The notes under the pieces: generated by a model | The model's database searches: none | Told to the model about the DNA's origin: nothing | What the model saw: the letters and a program-made list of their open reading frames with translations, nothing else | Position numbers and translations under genes: made by a program | NCBI GenBank assembly: GCA_030035585.1 | Contig: CM057474.1 | Location: forward strand, 3,900,501 to 3,964,500 | Length of the DNA stretch: 64,000 bases | Source of the DNA: Dugong dugon | Taxonomy: Eukaryota; Chordata; Mammalia; Sirenia; Dugongidae | Reading direction: 5' to 3' | In this document: one piece after another, positions 1 to 11,367 of the stretch | How positions within the stretch are numbered: the stretch's first letter is position 1 | Layout: each line of letters opens with the position of its first letter

Positions 1-299
1 GTTTCTTGCTTAACATTGTTAGACAGTTCACGGGTATGTATTTCTCATTATAGACTCAGTAAAAACTTAGTCGTATCCTTCTGACTCTATTAATTGGTTT
101 ATATCCAACAAAAACTAATTATATATTTTTCCATTAGTTTGTAGATGACATCTCTTAAGAAGAAATACGTACACACATATACTTTTAGTGAGTACAAATA
201 GTGCCATGTTATTCAATTCCAGTAAGACCAAGAAGACGATATAAATAAGAGCGACCTGGTGAAATGTGTATTCATGTTCCATCACAAGAAAGCCATTTT
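1..299. other. AT-rich stretch, nothing recognised
   Basis: Single-copy looking AT-rich DNA. No exon, repeat family or RNA gene is recognisable here. Confidence 0.4.
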
Positions 300-792
300 A
301 TTCTTTCACTTATTCAATATATTTATTAACTAAATGGATTTTATGTGCCAAATATTGGAATACAGAGTAGAATAAATTAGACATAGTCCTTGCCGTCAAA
401 GAATTGAGGAGAAATTCTAAACAATAAACAAACAAAATTATAAATTCTAATAATTTTAGTAGGTGGAATGTACAGGATGAAGGTCATACACAGGAAGACT
501 TTAGATTGAGACAAAGGGAAAGCCCTCTAACAGTAAAGGACATTTTAGCCAAGACCTGGAGGATAAGGAAGAGCATTGTTGACTTGAGAGGAAAACGTTT
601 CAGGTTGGTAGAGAGAAATGTGAAAGCCCTGAGGGGAAGAAAGAAGACCAGCATGGAGAACGGCAAGAAATGAGATTGGAAAGGTAGACAGGAGCCAGAT
701 AATGGTGAACTTTATAGATTATGTTAAAGATTCTTTAATGTTGTAATTTAAAGTCAGTGAGATGTTATTAAAGGATTTTAAGGAGGTGAATG
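300..792 (-). mobile_element. L2 LINE, first half (split by an LTR)
   Basis: Antisense L2: the 3' end comes first (tttatt...gtgccaaatattggaatacag), then the region upstream of it (gaagagcattg, gaaagccctgagg, ggagccagat). It continues at 1296 after an LTR insertion. It is old and degenerate with no open reading frame. The L2 assignment is from memory of the consensus. Confidence 0.6.
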
Positions 793-797
793 ACATG

Positions 798-1290
798 TGT
801 CTTAGTTATCTAGTGCTGCTATAACAGAAATACCACAAGTGGATGGCTTTAACAAACAGAAATTTATTCTATCACAGTCTAGTAGGCTGTAAGTCCATAT
901 TCAGGGTGCCAGCTCCAAGGGAAGCCTTTTTCTCTCTCTTGGCTCTGGAGGAAGATCCTTGTCATCAATCTTCCCCTGGTCTAGTAGCTTCTCAGCACAG
1001 GGACTGCAGGTCCAAAGGACGTGCTCTGCTCCTGGCACTATTTTCTTGGTAGTATGAGGTCCTTTTCCTCTCTGCTGGATTCTTTCTTTTATATCTCAAA
1101 AGAGATTAACTCAACATACAACTTAATCATGTAAATTGAGTCCTGCCTCATTAACATCATAGAGGTAGGATTTACAACACATAGGAAAGTCACATCAGAT
1201 CGCAGAATGGTAGACGATAACACAGTACTGAGAATCATAGCCTAGCCAAATTGAGGTTCGTTTTTGGGGAACACAATTCAACCCATAACA
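798..1290 (-). mobile_element. MaLR/ERVL-type solo LTR (MLT1-like), antisense
   Basis: A 493-bp block starting tgtcttagttatctag and ending cccataaca, so it has TG...CA ends. It is flanked by a perfect 5-bp target duplication, ACATG, at 793-797 and 1291-1295, the length expected for ERVL/MaLR integration. The antisense hallmarks are aacagaaatttattct and acacaattcaaccc. No internal retroviral sequence is attached, so it is a solo LTR. It interrupts the L2 at 300-1640. Confidence 0.8.
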
Positions 1291-1295
1291 ACATG

Positions 1296-1640
1296 GTTTC
1301 ATTTATGTTTATGAAAGATCACTTTGGGTGTTACGTGTAGAATGGTTTGGAAGAGGACAAGGATGGAATTGGGGAGACCAGTCAGGAAACCACTGCATTT
1401 ATGCAGAAAGAGATCATGGAAGCTAGGACTACAGTGCTCACAGTTGAGATGAAGAGAAATGAACAAACTTGAGATATATTTTTGAGGTGGAACTGAGTTT
1501 CTTGGATATAAGCAACAGAAAATGCCTCTGGCTGATCTAATAAAGGATGGGAGTTTTTTTGAAGGACTGTTGAGTAGCTCACAGAGTTGCTGGAAAGTTT
1601 GGATAACCAGGCTCAGAAAATGAAGGGTGGGTAGCTAGAA
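1296..1640 (-). mobile_element. L2 LINE, second half
   Basis: Continuation of the L2 at 300-792: gatcactttgggtg, ggggagaccagtcaggaa and gagatatatttttgaggt are in the order expected of the antisense L2 3' region. The right boundary is uncertain. Confidence 0.55.
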
Positions 1641-1764
1641 ACATAGGTATATTCATTCATTCTACAGAACCAGTACCTGCAACTGGGCATTTTGGCTTCT
1701 AAGTGAGAGATGTATATACTCGGAAATTCTCCAGGCACTGGACAGCCAAAAAATTGACAGATGT

Positions 1765-1915
1765 CTTATAGTTAGGTTTCATAATTTTCCATTTTGCAAG
1801 TGAGTAAACAGACTCAGAAATGTTAAGTGATGCACTCAGGAGCAGACCTGAGACTTAAAAGGTAGGTTTCTGACCCCAAGTGGATTTTTGTTCTTTATCA
1901 CTACTGTTAGTGTTT
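1765..1915 (-). mobile_element. MIR SINE fragment, antisense
   Basis: The core reads attttccattttgcaagtga then gaaatgttaagtgatgc, which is the antisense form of the MIR central domain. It is old and diverged. Confidence 0.55.
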
Positions 1916-2997
1916 ATCGGAGAACATTAATTCACTTTCATTTACAACTATGATGCCTTAAAATGCATTGATAATTCTAAATTGCTTGCTCTCAAACTCC
2001 TAAAAAAATTCAACAATTAGACAAATGTTACTGAATAACTTAGATTATTAGAGCATGGCATTTGTTATTCTCTTTTTGCCAGACAGTGGTTTTCTTTTCT
2101 TTCTTTTTTTGAGGTACTTTTGCTTAAATTGGTTGGATTTCACCCAAACAGCAATTACAATTTGATTATGCAAAGTAGTAACTGTCTTCTAATTGTAACT
2201 TTACAGCTAAAGAAAGCTATTAGCAAACCAGTTGTAACAAGGAAAAAAGAAACAATGTGGCCAAAAAAAATTCTCGGATCTAACAGCAGTTTATTAGAAT
2301 ATTACAGATTGTTAGTTTGTGGTTGAAAGAAAAGGAACCATATGGTACTGTTTGTTTTTCAGGGTTTTAAAACATAGTGATGCCATATTTATCACTTGTT
2401 GCATAAAATAAAATCATCTCTTTATAGGGTGCTGTCCTGAGAATTGTATAATTTAAAAGAGCTTCAGAAACTTGTTAACCTTTGGGTTCAAAGTTAGAAA
2501 AGCACAGAGCTATAAGCAATATCTCACATATACAATGGAATATTCTAAAATAATGTGGTTGGATACTGTTTTCAATGGTGGTGTCTATATTTTCTCCCTT
2601 GTCTTTAATGTAGTATATACTATTTATAGGAAAGTCTCCTATGTCACATTTGGAATTGAGTGACATAAAACAAGATTGGTATTGTTACTTCCAAATCTCT
2701 AGAGTTCTAGCACTTCTTGGAGCAAATGTTTAATATATTAAAAAATAAAAATAACTCTTCAGGTCATAAACTCTATAGCCAATATGAGACTACTGGGGAA
2801 AAAAAGCAAAAAGGTCACCGTAAGCTTATTTTATGGAATATTTTCTATTTACTAAAAATATATTGGGAGGGGAAGATAAATGTGCCCACTTATGTTGAGA
2901 AATATTAATACCTTACAATTTGTGAACTCCCCTTAAGAACTGAAGCAATCTCCATAAAGTAGCTATAAAACCAAAAAAAGAAAAAAAAGAAAAAAAA
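1916..2997. other. AT-rich stretch, nothing recognised
   Basis: Several short overlapping reading frames lie here (for example 2475-2666) but none resembles a known domain. An A-rich tract at 2966-2997 abuts the antisense SINE that follows. Confidence 0.4.
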
Positions 2998-3150
2998 CCC
3001 GTTGCCGTCGAGTTAATTCTGACTCATAGCAACCCTATAGGACACAATAGAACTGTCTTAATAGGGTTTCTACGGAGCAGCTGGTGGATTCAAACTGCCG
3101 ACTTTCTGGTTAGTGGCCAAGCTCTTAACCAGTGTGCCACCAGGGCCCCA
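2998..3150 (-). mobile_element. Afrotherian tRNA-derived SINE, antisense
   Basis: Begins cccgttgccgtcgagtt, the reverse complement of the SINE 3' end. It continues through ctgactcatagcaaccctat and ends in gtgccaccagggccc, the reverse of the 5' head. Nearly full length, about 153 bp. Confidence 0.85.
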
Positions 3151-3793
3151 CAGTAGCTATCAAGACTACTTTTTCCAGAAGCCTTTATCCAGTTCCATCC
3201 ATTCCCGCTGTTTCAGTGATTCAGGTTAGCAACTAACGGTTGTCTCTGCCCTTGTTTCTCTTCACAGCAGTCAGGATGATCTTTCTAAGCACAAATACAA
3301 TCATGAGGGTAGCCGGATGGAGAGAGGAAAGTGATAAGAACTAATTTAATTAACATTATGATTTGATGAAACGCATCATCTCATCGTTATACAGTCAAAT
3401 CCCATCTTGCCTAGGATTTAACTTCCAAAGTCAACATGTAAGTCAAAAGTAGGTAGAGACAATATTCCTCTTTGCAATGTCTTAACTCACCTGTGAGCAG
3501 GTAGAATAGATGGGAATGTTCCAAAATTCAATGCTTGGGAGTGCCATTGTTCCACTTCTGCCATGCCGTTTACATAGGTTGCCTCTGAGTTTAGATTTGA
3601 TGCAACACCTTTTTTTTCCTCTTAATAATAAACACTTGTTCAAAATTTAAACAACAGTAGAAATAATTGGATTTCACTACCTTCCACTCCTCACCTTGTC
3701 CTGCCAATATACTGTACTCTGCTTTTAATTACAGAAGGGCGCAAATGATAGTTAAACAGGATGTTGGTCATTTGTTTGAACAAAATAACATTT
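3151..3793. other. Unrecognised stretch
   Basis: No recognisable gene or repeat. The SINE lies on the left and a hAT-like element on the right. Confidence 0.35.
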
Positions 3794-4115
3794 GAGCAGC
3801 ACTGTCCCATAGAAATTTAATGCGAACCACATATGTAATTTCAAACTTTCTAATAGCTGTATTAAAAAAAGGAAAAAGAAACAGGTAAAATTAATTTTAT
3901 GCTTTATTTCATTTAACCAATAGAGCCCAAATACCATTATTACAGCATGTCATCGATGTAAAAAGTTATTCATGAGGTCTTTTTGCATACTAAGTCTTGG
4001 AAATCTGGCGTGTATTTAACTTGAATGGCACATCTCATTTTGGACCAGGTACGTTTCCAGTGACCAGTAGCCACATGTAGCTAGTGGTGACTGTAGTGGA
4101 GTATGCAGCCTTAGA
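3794..4115. mobile_element. Non-autonomous DNA transposon, hAT-like (MER family)
   Basis: Starts near cagcactgtcccatag. It has an AT-rich centre with runs of aattaattttat and ends in agtagccacatgtagctagtgg. The layout matches the old mammalian elements whose ends read as 'ctgtcc...ggacag' with the 'gccacatgtggct' signature. A related copy lies at 60747-61275. The family name is uncertain. Confidence 0.5.
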
Positions 4116-4688
4116 GTATAGCACAGGTTAGTGTTGCGTTTCCAGCCCAATTTATCATTGATCGCGAAGGCAGTGAGTTCTCTTTCCTCCCCTAATCCAA
4201 CGCACATGAAGAAAATCCCTCACTCCCACTGACAGAGGTGGAAGAGTAGCTTTCTGTGGTAGTAATTATCAAGGGTTAGTGAGAAAGGAAGGTGCATCCC
4301 GGTAGGGAGGGAGACGTTTCCATATCTGTGGATCAGGAAATACTTAGTTGGAAAAAACCTGCAGCATAATTCCAGTGTGTCCCCCCAAGAGAAAATGGCT
4401 CCCAGTTGTGATACGTTAATACAATTATAATTCTTAGGAAAAGGTCTAAATTCCATCTAAACAAAGAAAAAGCTATGCTGGTATAGTGACAGCTCTGGTT
4501 CTTTGAAAACATAAAAGCGGCTTTATTTTTAGAGTTCGAGAGGGCTTCTTTAGCTGTCACCAGATACTCTGATATTCCCTGTGATAGCTGTCCTTAGAGC
4601 ACTTTAAACATGCCCAGTAAATTTATCTTAGGCTTAGAAATGTAAGAAATATATCACATTTTATTTTATTTTTTTTTAAAAGACTTCT
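4116..4688. other. Unrecognised stretch
   Basis: No recognisable gene or repeat. Short antisense frames at 4220-4560 show no domain similarity that I can see. Confidence 0.35.
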
Positions 4689-4698
4689 AAGTACAAAC

Positions 4699-4860
4699 GG
4701 AGCCCTGACAGCACAGTGGTTAAGAGCTACTGCTGCTTACCAAAAGGTCAGCAGTTGGATCCCGCAGCTGCTCCTTGGAAACCCTATGGGGCAGTTCTAC
4801 TCTGTTCTGCAGGGTCACTATGAGGCAGAATCGACTCGACAGCAATAGGTTTTTTGTTTT
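4699..4860 (+). mobile_element. Afrotherian tRNA-derived SINE with perfect TSD
   Basis: Head ggagccctgacagcacagtg, body gcagttggatcccgcagctg, tail gaatcgactcgacagcaata. The flanks are a perfect 12-bp duplication AAGTACAAACGG (4689-4700 and 4861-4872), so the insertion boundaries are exact. The A-box-like and B-box-like Pol III promoter parts remain. Confidence 0.92.
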
Positions 4861-4872
4861 AAGTACAAACGG

Positions 4873-5552
4873 TTTACTTTGTTACTGACTTAAACTGTTA
4901 CTGATTCCTCTTTTAATTATTAACTTATGTTCTTTTCCCTCCTGTAGATAGAGTTCCAGGTGGGGAAGCATTAAGAGATAAAGCTGAAGAGTTAGGAGCC
5001 TAAGTTGGAATACTTTTGAAATTTAGTTTTTATCTGTTAAGTTATGGAGAGCATTAAGGTGATGCTATTAGACTGGCGTTCAGAATAGTCACCTGGCGTC
5101 CTGTGGGGATGGCGTATAGAGAGGAAATGTCTATGAGCTTTGACACTGAAGGCAGAAAAACTAATAGAGAGACAGACACAGAAATCTGAGAGAGAGCTGT
5201 GAAACCTTAACCAGGACGAAAGCAGCGTGTGGAGGGACACTATGTGAGGCTCTGACTTGACAGAACTTGGGGGGACTGGAGCAGTGGGGAGCTGGGAGGG
5301 ATGAAGGGGTGCTCAGAGTGGCTGCAGAAATTCTGGCTTGAGCATTTGGATGGCAAAAGTGGTTGGTGATGCTGTTCAGGAAACTAACACAAAAGAGAGT
5401 AGACGTGGATGGAGGGGAGTAAAGAATTTGATTTTATTCACGTTGAATTTAAGGTGCCTTTACTAATAAAACTAACGAAGGCCTGCATAGTTAGAGCAAA
5501 CTTCAAATGCACAGTAATGTATTCATAAAGAACTATATGGAGATTAATTTAA
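4873..5552. other. Unrecognised stretch
   Basis: Purine-rich from about 5100 to 5440 (gagagagacagacacag, tggggagctgggaggg). No gene recognised. Confidence 0.35.
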
Positions 5553-5752
5553 GGAGCCGTGGCTGCACAGTGGTTATGCACTTGGCTGTAGCACGAAAAG
5601 TCAGTGGTTCAAACCCACCAGACAGAGAGAAAGATGTGGCAGTCTGTTTCTGTAAACAAGACAGCCTTGGAACACTATGGGACAGTTCTGCTCTGTCCTA
5701 TAGGATCACTGTGAGTTGGAATTGACTTGACGGCAGTAAGGTTTGGTAGACC
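5553..5752 (+). mobile_element. Afrotherian SINE, long subtype
   Basis: Head ggagccgtggctgcacagtg and tail attgacttgacggcagtaag. It carries the extra internal block agagagaaagatgtggcagt that marks the longer subtype. Probable short duplication aa(t/c)ttaa at 5546-5552 and 5753-5759. Confidence 0.88.
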
Positions 5753-5854
5753 AACTTAAACGGTCAAGTCGTAATCATAATGTAAATGCACTAGAAATGC
5801 TTGCTATTTTAATAAATTTTGTTTTAAAGTAAATAACCACCTCTGTAAATCTTG

Positions 5855-6255
5855 CCACCACCTGTCTGTCAGTTTGTTGTACTGTGGTGGCTTGCATGTT
5901 GCTGTGATGCTGGAAACTATGCCACCAGTATTTCAAATACCAGCAGGGACACCCATGGTGGACAGGCTTTAGCAGAGATTCCAGACTAAGACTAGGAAGA
6001 AAGGACTGGCAGTTTACTTAAAAACAGTTAGCCAGTGAAAACCCTGTGCATCACAACAGAATATTGTCTGATATACTGCTAGGAAGATGAGCCCCTAGGT
6101 TGGAAGGCACTCAGAATACACAGTGACCTCAACAGTAGACTCGAGCACACCAACCACCATGAGGATGGAACAGGACAGGGCAGCGTTTTATTCTGTTGTA
6201 CGTGTGGTTTACCATGAGTTGGGGCTAACTTGACAACAGCTAGCAACAGCAACAA
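5855..6255 (+). mobile_element. RTE/BovB-derived short element (head-to-tail deletion form)
   Basis: The left part (cacctgtctgtcagtttgtt, gttgctgtgatgctggaa, aaataccagcagggacaccc) is the BovB/RTE 5' region. The right part (gaggatggaacaggacaggg, taccatgagttgggg, ctagcaacagcaac) is the RTE 3' terminus. The roughly 3-kb coding core is missing. Probable 9-bp duplication taa(a/g)tcttg at 5846-5854 and 6256-6264. It would have moved using RTE proteins in trans. Confidence 0.75.
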
Positions 6256-6264
6256 TAAGTCTTG

Positions 6265-7375
6265 ATTTTCATATATTGCCTTTTCTTGAGACAAGTTTTA
6301 CTTGTACAGCTTAATTCCTATATGAGGAAAAGATTTTGATCACTCTCCCCCACTCAGGATTTGTTTTAACTGGATTTGGCATATACATGTGTTTCTTCAA
6401 CGGAGCTCACAAACTCAGGTTTCTTATCAGTCCCCCAAAAAGCATTCAGTCATGTATAGATTTCCCTAAATTTGCTGCTCCTTTCTAAAAACAACATCTT
6501 ACAGGGTCATCTGCTATTTCCCACATCCAGTTTGCTACCACACACACTAAAAAGAAGGGCTTTGCTTTTACCTACAGAATTTGTAGATCTCACCACATCT
6601 CAGTAGAAACATGGATTTTTGTTTCTTTACATTGATTATGCCAAGATAACGCTATCTGTAATGCTTCTTAGATGCGATCAGACTTTACCAAGTTCTTCAA
6701 AGGTCATTGAAAAAAAACACAAAACTGTATCTTAAGTACTGGTATTGTGAACCGTTTTTGGAGAAACTGTTCCCTCTAGTCCCAGTTGATAAAAACGTTA
6801 ACCATGTGGGTTTCAAACTATCACCTCAGTTTTTCACACATGCGCTATAATTTCACAAAGACTAAGCGGGTAGTGTTAATGATCATACAGAACTATCAGT
6901 TTTGAAAGTGCTAGACAGCCACACCACGTTTATAAGGAGGAACGTGGCGTTCAGTCCGTATTGAGCTGCTTAACCTTAGTAAGAAGCGTCATCCCACTGA
7001 GGGCTGTATTTAAGAACTGGGTTATCCTGCATGTGTTTTTCAGGACTAGCAAGTTTCCCTTTTGATTCATTCCCAACAAATAAGCGATGCTGTCATGTTT
7101 TCTACATTTCTACCGATGTGACAACTTGAAAACTAACATTGGCAGTTGAAGGGAAATGCTGCTATAAACCTAAAATGAGGTTCATTTTGTGACTCGCATG
7201 CAGTGTGTTCAGCCTCAGATCCATCTTCACGTATAATTGGTAATTATCCTTTTCTTTGTAGGCAACTTGAAACAAAAATAAAATTTACAACTTACAAATA
7301 AACCTTTGTTTTCAGCAGAAAATCACCTTGGAAAGAATATAATTTCTAATAATAAGAGAGTCCTTGGCAAGTATG
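6265..7375. other. Unrecognised, possibly unique stretch
   Basis: 1.1 kb with no repeat I can name and no convincing exon. A reasonable place to test for conserved non-coding elements. Confidence 0.35.
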
Positions 7376-7548
7376 GAGCCCTGGTGGCGCAGTAGTTAAG
7401 AGCTTGGGTGCTAACCTAAAGGTCAGCAGTTCAAATCCACCATCTGCTCCTTGGAAACCCTATGGGGCAGTTCTGCTCTTTCCTATAGGATCGCTATGAG
7501 TCAGAATCGACTCAGTGGCAACAGGTTTGGTTTGGTTTGGTTTGGTTT
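7376..7548 (+). mobile_element. Afrotherian SINE
   Basis: Head gagccctggtggcgcagtag, then ggtcagcagttcaaatccac, ggaaaccctatggggcagtt and tatgagtcagaatcgactc. It ends in a (TTTGG)n tail at 7525-7545. Only a weak ggcaa flank repeat is visible. Confidence 0.92.
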
Positions 7549-8258
7549 TGGGCAACTGTGTTTCTATAGTGGAGGTGAAGTAGCTCAGAATAGAATGGGC
7601 AGTTAAGAGGGAGGAATTTGGGGTTCTGCTGTTCACTGATCTTAAAGAAGTCCCTTGACCTTCCCCCGTGTATCCACAGGCATGGGAACCTCAGCTGCCT
7701 TTTGCCGCGAGCTCTCTGGTTATGCATTAGTTGCACGCCAGCTGTTTGTAGATTTTCCCTTCTCCCAGCACAGTTTATCCAAAGCTAGTGGAGTAATCCG
7801 TTCAAGTATGAACCCATTTAGTGATTTTAAAATAGTCAACTTAGGTTTACAAAGTTTTATTTCATGCACTAAATTCCTAAATTGTCAAACTTTTTTGTAA
7901 CCGCAGTAATGGGTATGAAAAGATAGGCCATTTCCCCTCATCAGTGGGTCTGACAATAGTGTAGTATATATACGTCTAAATTTTTTATAATTCAAGTATT
8001 TTTCTATGCAAACAGAAAACGCGTTAAGTCAGAGCTGATACTTTCATAAACTAAGATTGCTTTCCATGCATTTATTTATTTTGATTTATCTAAGTAATTA
8101 AAAGTTTTTTTTCATATAAGTAATTGAAAATATTTTCTCTCTCAAAGTTTTCTTAGCGTACCTATTGCCTACATTTTCTGCTCTAAGTATGGTGATTCAT
8201 TGCCCATTGGCTAAAGTTTGGGAAGGGGCTGGTTGTTAGAAATGTTTCCCAGTGGGTG
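7549..8258. other. Unrecognised stretch
   Basis: AT-rich in the second half. No gene or repeat recognised. Confidence 0.35.
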
Positions 8259-8526
8259 CACCTCCTGCGCAGCCACCACCTGTCTGTCACTGGAGGTTTT
8301 CGTGTTGCTCTGATGCTGAACAGGTTTCAGCAGAGTTTCCAGACTAAGACAAACTAGGAAGAAAGGTCTGGCAATCTACTTCTGAAAATCAGTCAATGAA
8401 AACTATGGATCCCAATGGTCCAATTTGTAACCGATCATGAGGATGTCGCAGGATGGGGCAGCATTCCATTCTGTTGTGTCTGGGTTCGCCATGAGTCGGG
8501 GGCTGATTTAATGGCCGCTAACATTA
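8259..8526 (+). mobile_element. RTE/BovB-derived short element, internally shortened
   Basis: Same architecture as 5855-6255 but shorter: caccacctgtctgtcac, gttgctctgatgctg, tttcagcagagtttccagac, then the RTE 3' end gaggatgtcgcaggatgggg and gccatgagtcgggggctg. The middle block is reduced, so it is a separate copy and not a duplicate. Confidence 0.72.
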
Positions 8527-9355
8527 GAGGTGTTTATCAACTGTCCACTTAGAAATAACCATTATGGTATGCTGTCCCAAGGCCTGTCCTACGCAGAATT
8601 CAGTAAGCTTTTTTCTCATTCTTTAAAATACACTTTTCTTCACTGGGGTGGGTGTTTTGTAGGAATCCGATGATGTGATTCTTAGTCTATACTATTGACT
8701 GGGAGGGCTTCCTGCCTGAGTTCACTGTGGTAGACGTTCATTATGTGATCGCAAAATCCACTTAATAGTGATGAAGAGAAGTAGCTGCTAGTTGCGCCTG
8801 AACGTAGCACAGGGTTATCTCCTAACCTCTGGGCAAGCAAGAGCCCAGGGCAACACATCCTAATCAGAGACAAGTCTCTGTAGCTTTTAGTTCATGTGAG
8901 TGGTGTTTCAGGGTGCAGAATTTTCTGTATTGACTCTTTCTGTTGCCGCACTTGTAAATGGAGACATTATTATCTTGAAATTACGGTGCTTGCATTTCCT
9001 TCAGAATCATGCCCAGCTGAGCTGAGTCTAATGTTTACTTCCTTTGATCTCAAAAGAGACGCTAGACGAGTTCGCTCCAGCACATGTAGCAAAGATGTGG
9101 AGTTTCTGCTTCAGTCATTCAGTTGATGTCATGGGAGACTGCGTGCAAAAATGAAATAAGAAGCTATTTCTTCATGCATACATGGTGCCAGCCTGAGGAC
9201 AATATGGCCCTGAATAGCAGTTGTCACATCTAGATGTGACCCAGTGCCAAAGGTGTTTGCCATGAAGGATGCTGCTCTGTCAGCTGTCAGTCTTATTCTT
9301 TATTAGTCCCAGTCAAAACCAGACAAATTCACTGCGGTAGCAAGGATATGCCACT
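8527..9355. other. Unrecognised, possibly unique stretch
   Basis: No repeat recognised. It contains a 76-codon frame at 8896-9126 without a recognisable domain, and the perfect palindrome annotated separately at 9223-9240. Confidence 0.35.
9223..9240. promoter_or_regulatory. Perfect 18-bp palindrome, T-box-like
   Basis: GTCACATCTAGATGTGAC is its own reverse complement. The palindromic Brachyury (T-box) site is built from TCACACCT half sites, and each half here differs from that by one base (TCACATCT). Binding is an inference only. No gene is visible beside it. Confidence 0.3.
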
Positions 9356-9491
9356 GGAATAGGGAAGGCCCGTACTCTTGGTGATGGTGTTTGGACTCCC
9401 CGTTGCCAAGCCCTGATTTAGTCCTATTAAGCTTCAAAGGAGACAGCTTTAATGGAAAAAAAAATTCCAAGAATAGAAATGAAAAACACTG

Positions 9492-9522
<31 letters not shown>

Positions 9523-9588
9523 GGTTTATAGCAGGCAGTTCATTGTCCACGTGTTTGTTGCTTCCTCTTTATTTCCCAGACTGAGTCA
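9356..9588 (+). repeat. Duplicated segment, copy 1
   Basis: This 233-bp segment recurs at 11150-11367. Shared landmarks in order: ggaatagggaa, gttgccaagccctgatttag, ggagacagctttaatgg, a long T run, gtttatagcaggca and tttcccagactgagtca. About 87 bp in the middle (near 9402-9488) are identical. The T run is about 29 nt here and 18 nt in the other copy. Confidence 0.9.
9494..9522. repeat. Poly(T) tract
   Basis: About 29 consecutive T inside the duplicated segment. It is probably length-variable. Confidence 0.9.
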
Positions 9589-10877
9589 TTTAATTATGTT
9601 AATTACAATTGTCCACACTGAAAAAAATCAACCTTTTTTCTGCCTACCTGGGTTAGAGGTAAAATGGGATATATTGTCCCGATGATACCTATAAAACTTG
9701 TCAGGTGTCAACACTGTATGTGCTGTGGATAGTGCTGACTACTGTGGTCATTGTGTGATGCCAAAGTCTGGTTTTATTTCTCATAGTGCAGCATGAATTA
9801 TGAACATCTTGAAAATCATCTGGTCCATCTGCCTTATTTAAATGATGGCAAAACCTGGTTTAAAAACTAGTTAAGAGTTTGGATTTGAATAACGGACTTA
9901 AAACACTTTCTAAGAGCTGATTTTCAGATTTTAACACATTTCCATTTGCGAGGCAGCATTTAAAATTCATCATGCATGACTTTATTTGCTGATGTGCTAA
10001 TAGTCTTCCTTCTTGAGGAAGAGATGCTACTTTCTGCTCCATCCCATGAAACACACCACCTGCTCCACCAAGCTGGCACGTAGTATTTTTCCACTGCGGA
10101 GTGCGCTTGTGTTTGTAGTTAGAACACAGCAGTGCCGTATGAAGACCACACTGACAATGGCATGGGATCAAATGGGGGAGGCGACAGCAGGTGGCAGCTT
10201 AGGGGGTGATCAGTGTAACTAGGATGGTACGTTGCTGTCTGCAGACACACAGGAGCAGAATGAGGATTCTAGGGTAGGAGAGAAAAATTAAAAACCAAGA
10301 ACAGGCATATTTTCATGTAAATCTGACCATTCTAGGGAAAAAAAAAAACTATTACTATGTTTAGAGTTCTGATCAATCTTTTGGAAAATGAGATACTTAA
10401 TTCAATGGCTAGAATGTTGAACAAGTCTCTTTGCTTTTTATTCCTCTACCTTTCTGACACTAAAAACAAATGAACAAAATTTTAAAAAGAAAATTTAGCT
10501 AGAAAGAAAAAAAATGTTTCAATAAGAGTTTTTTTTTTTTTAGTTTTCATTGTTCATTTCTTGACTCTGAGACTATATCTCACAGTTGAGTGAAATTACT
10601 TCCAAGTAGCATTTTCTGGGGTATCTAAGTGTGGATGTTAGATCAAGGCTGGGTCCCCCATGATTCCAGAACCCATAAGGTAGTTGATGACTTATCACCA
10701 AAGACCCTGAAGTTGAGTTGGTGTTGGTTCCAGGTTGTGGGCTAGGAAGTGCCACACAGTGTCTTAACAGAGAACTGGGATTTCCTTACTCCAGTTCGTT
10801 CTCCATACTCAACAGATCTGCAGCATCAGAAGCCAGAGGTGCTAGAGATGACTTCTTAAAAGGCAATAATAAGAGAC
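9589..10877. other. Unrecognised, possibly unique stretch
   Basis: 1.3 kb without a recognised repeat apart from short A/T runs near 10340 and 10532. The 103-codon antisense frame at 9860-10171 has no recognisable domain. Confidence 0.35.
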
Positions 10878-11137
10878 AGCCCAAGATGGCGGCTTAGTCA
10901 CACACACCATGCTGTCTCCCTACAGCAAAGAACTGAGAAATCAAGTAGAACAGATACAGGTGACAATCTGGGAACCCAGTACAGCAAACAGAAGGATGAA
11001 GAAGTAGACTGAACACTGAAGGGAAGGAGAAACTAAATGAAAGCAGCAAAGGAGGAGACTTACAGACTGCAGACCCTTCTAGCTGGCCTGGCGTGGCATG
11101 GCCATCTTGAGACAAAAGTAAGAGCATTCCTGGGTAA
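10878..11137 (+). mobile_element. L1/HAL1-like element, 5' UTR start
   Basis: Opens with cccaagatggcgg, the usual start of old mammalian L1 5' UTRs (a YY1-type motif). It continues aactgagaaatcaag and gaaggagaaactaaatgaaa. The rest of the element is at 11368-12692 and 13255-14930; the gaps are foreign segments. Confidence 0.6.
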
Positions 11138-11151
11138 GGGTTAGGGTTAGG
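11138..11151 (+). repeat. Short interstitial telomere-like motif
   Basis: GGGTTAGGGTTAGG, two and a third telomeric hexamers, preceded by the degenerate unit gggtaa. It sits exactly at the left junction of duplicated copy 2. Confidence 0.7.
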
Positions 11152-11367
11152 AATAGGGAAAGCCCCTACTCTTGGTGTCTTGACTCCACGTTGCCAAGCC
11201 CTGATTTAGTCCTATTAAGCTTCAAAGGAGACAGCTTTAATGGAAAAAAAAATTCCAAGAATAGAAATGAAAAACACCGAGTTTTTTTTTTTTTTTTTTA
11301 GTTTATAGCAGGCACTTCATTGTCCACATATGTTTGTTGCTTCCTCTTTATTTCCCAGACTGAGTCA
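11150..11367 (+). repeat. Duplicated segment, copy 2 (inside the L1/HAL1-like element)
   Basis: 218-bp near-identical copy of 9356-9588 in the same orientation. It interrupts the L1 5' UTR between gagcattcctgg and acttcacggaatcc. Identity outside the T run and one small gap near 11178 is roughly 95%, far higher than expected for DNA as old as the host element. It therefore appears to be a later insertion. Confidence 0.88.
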
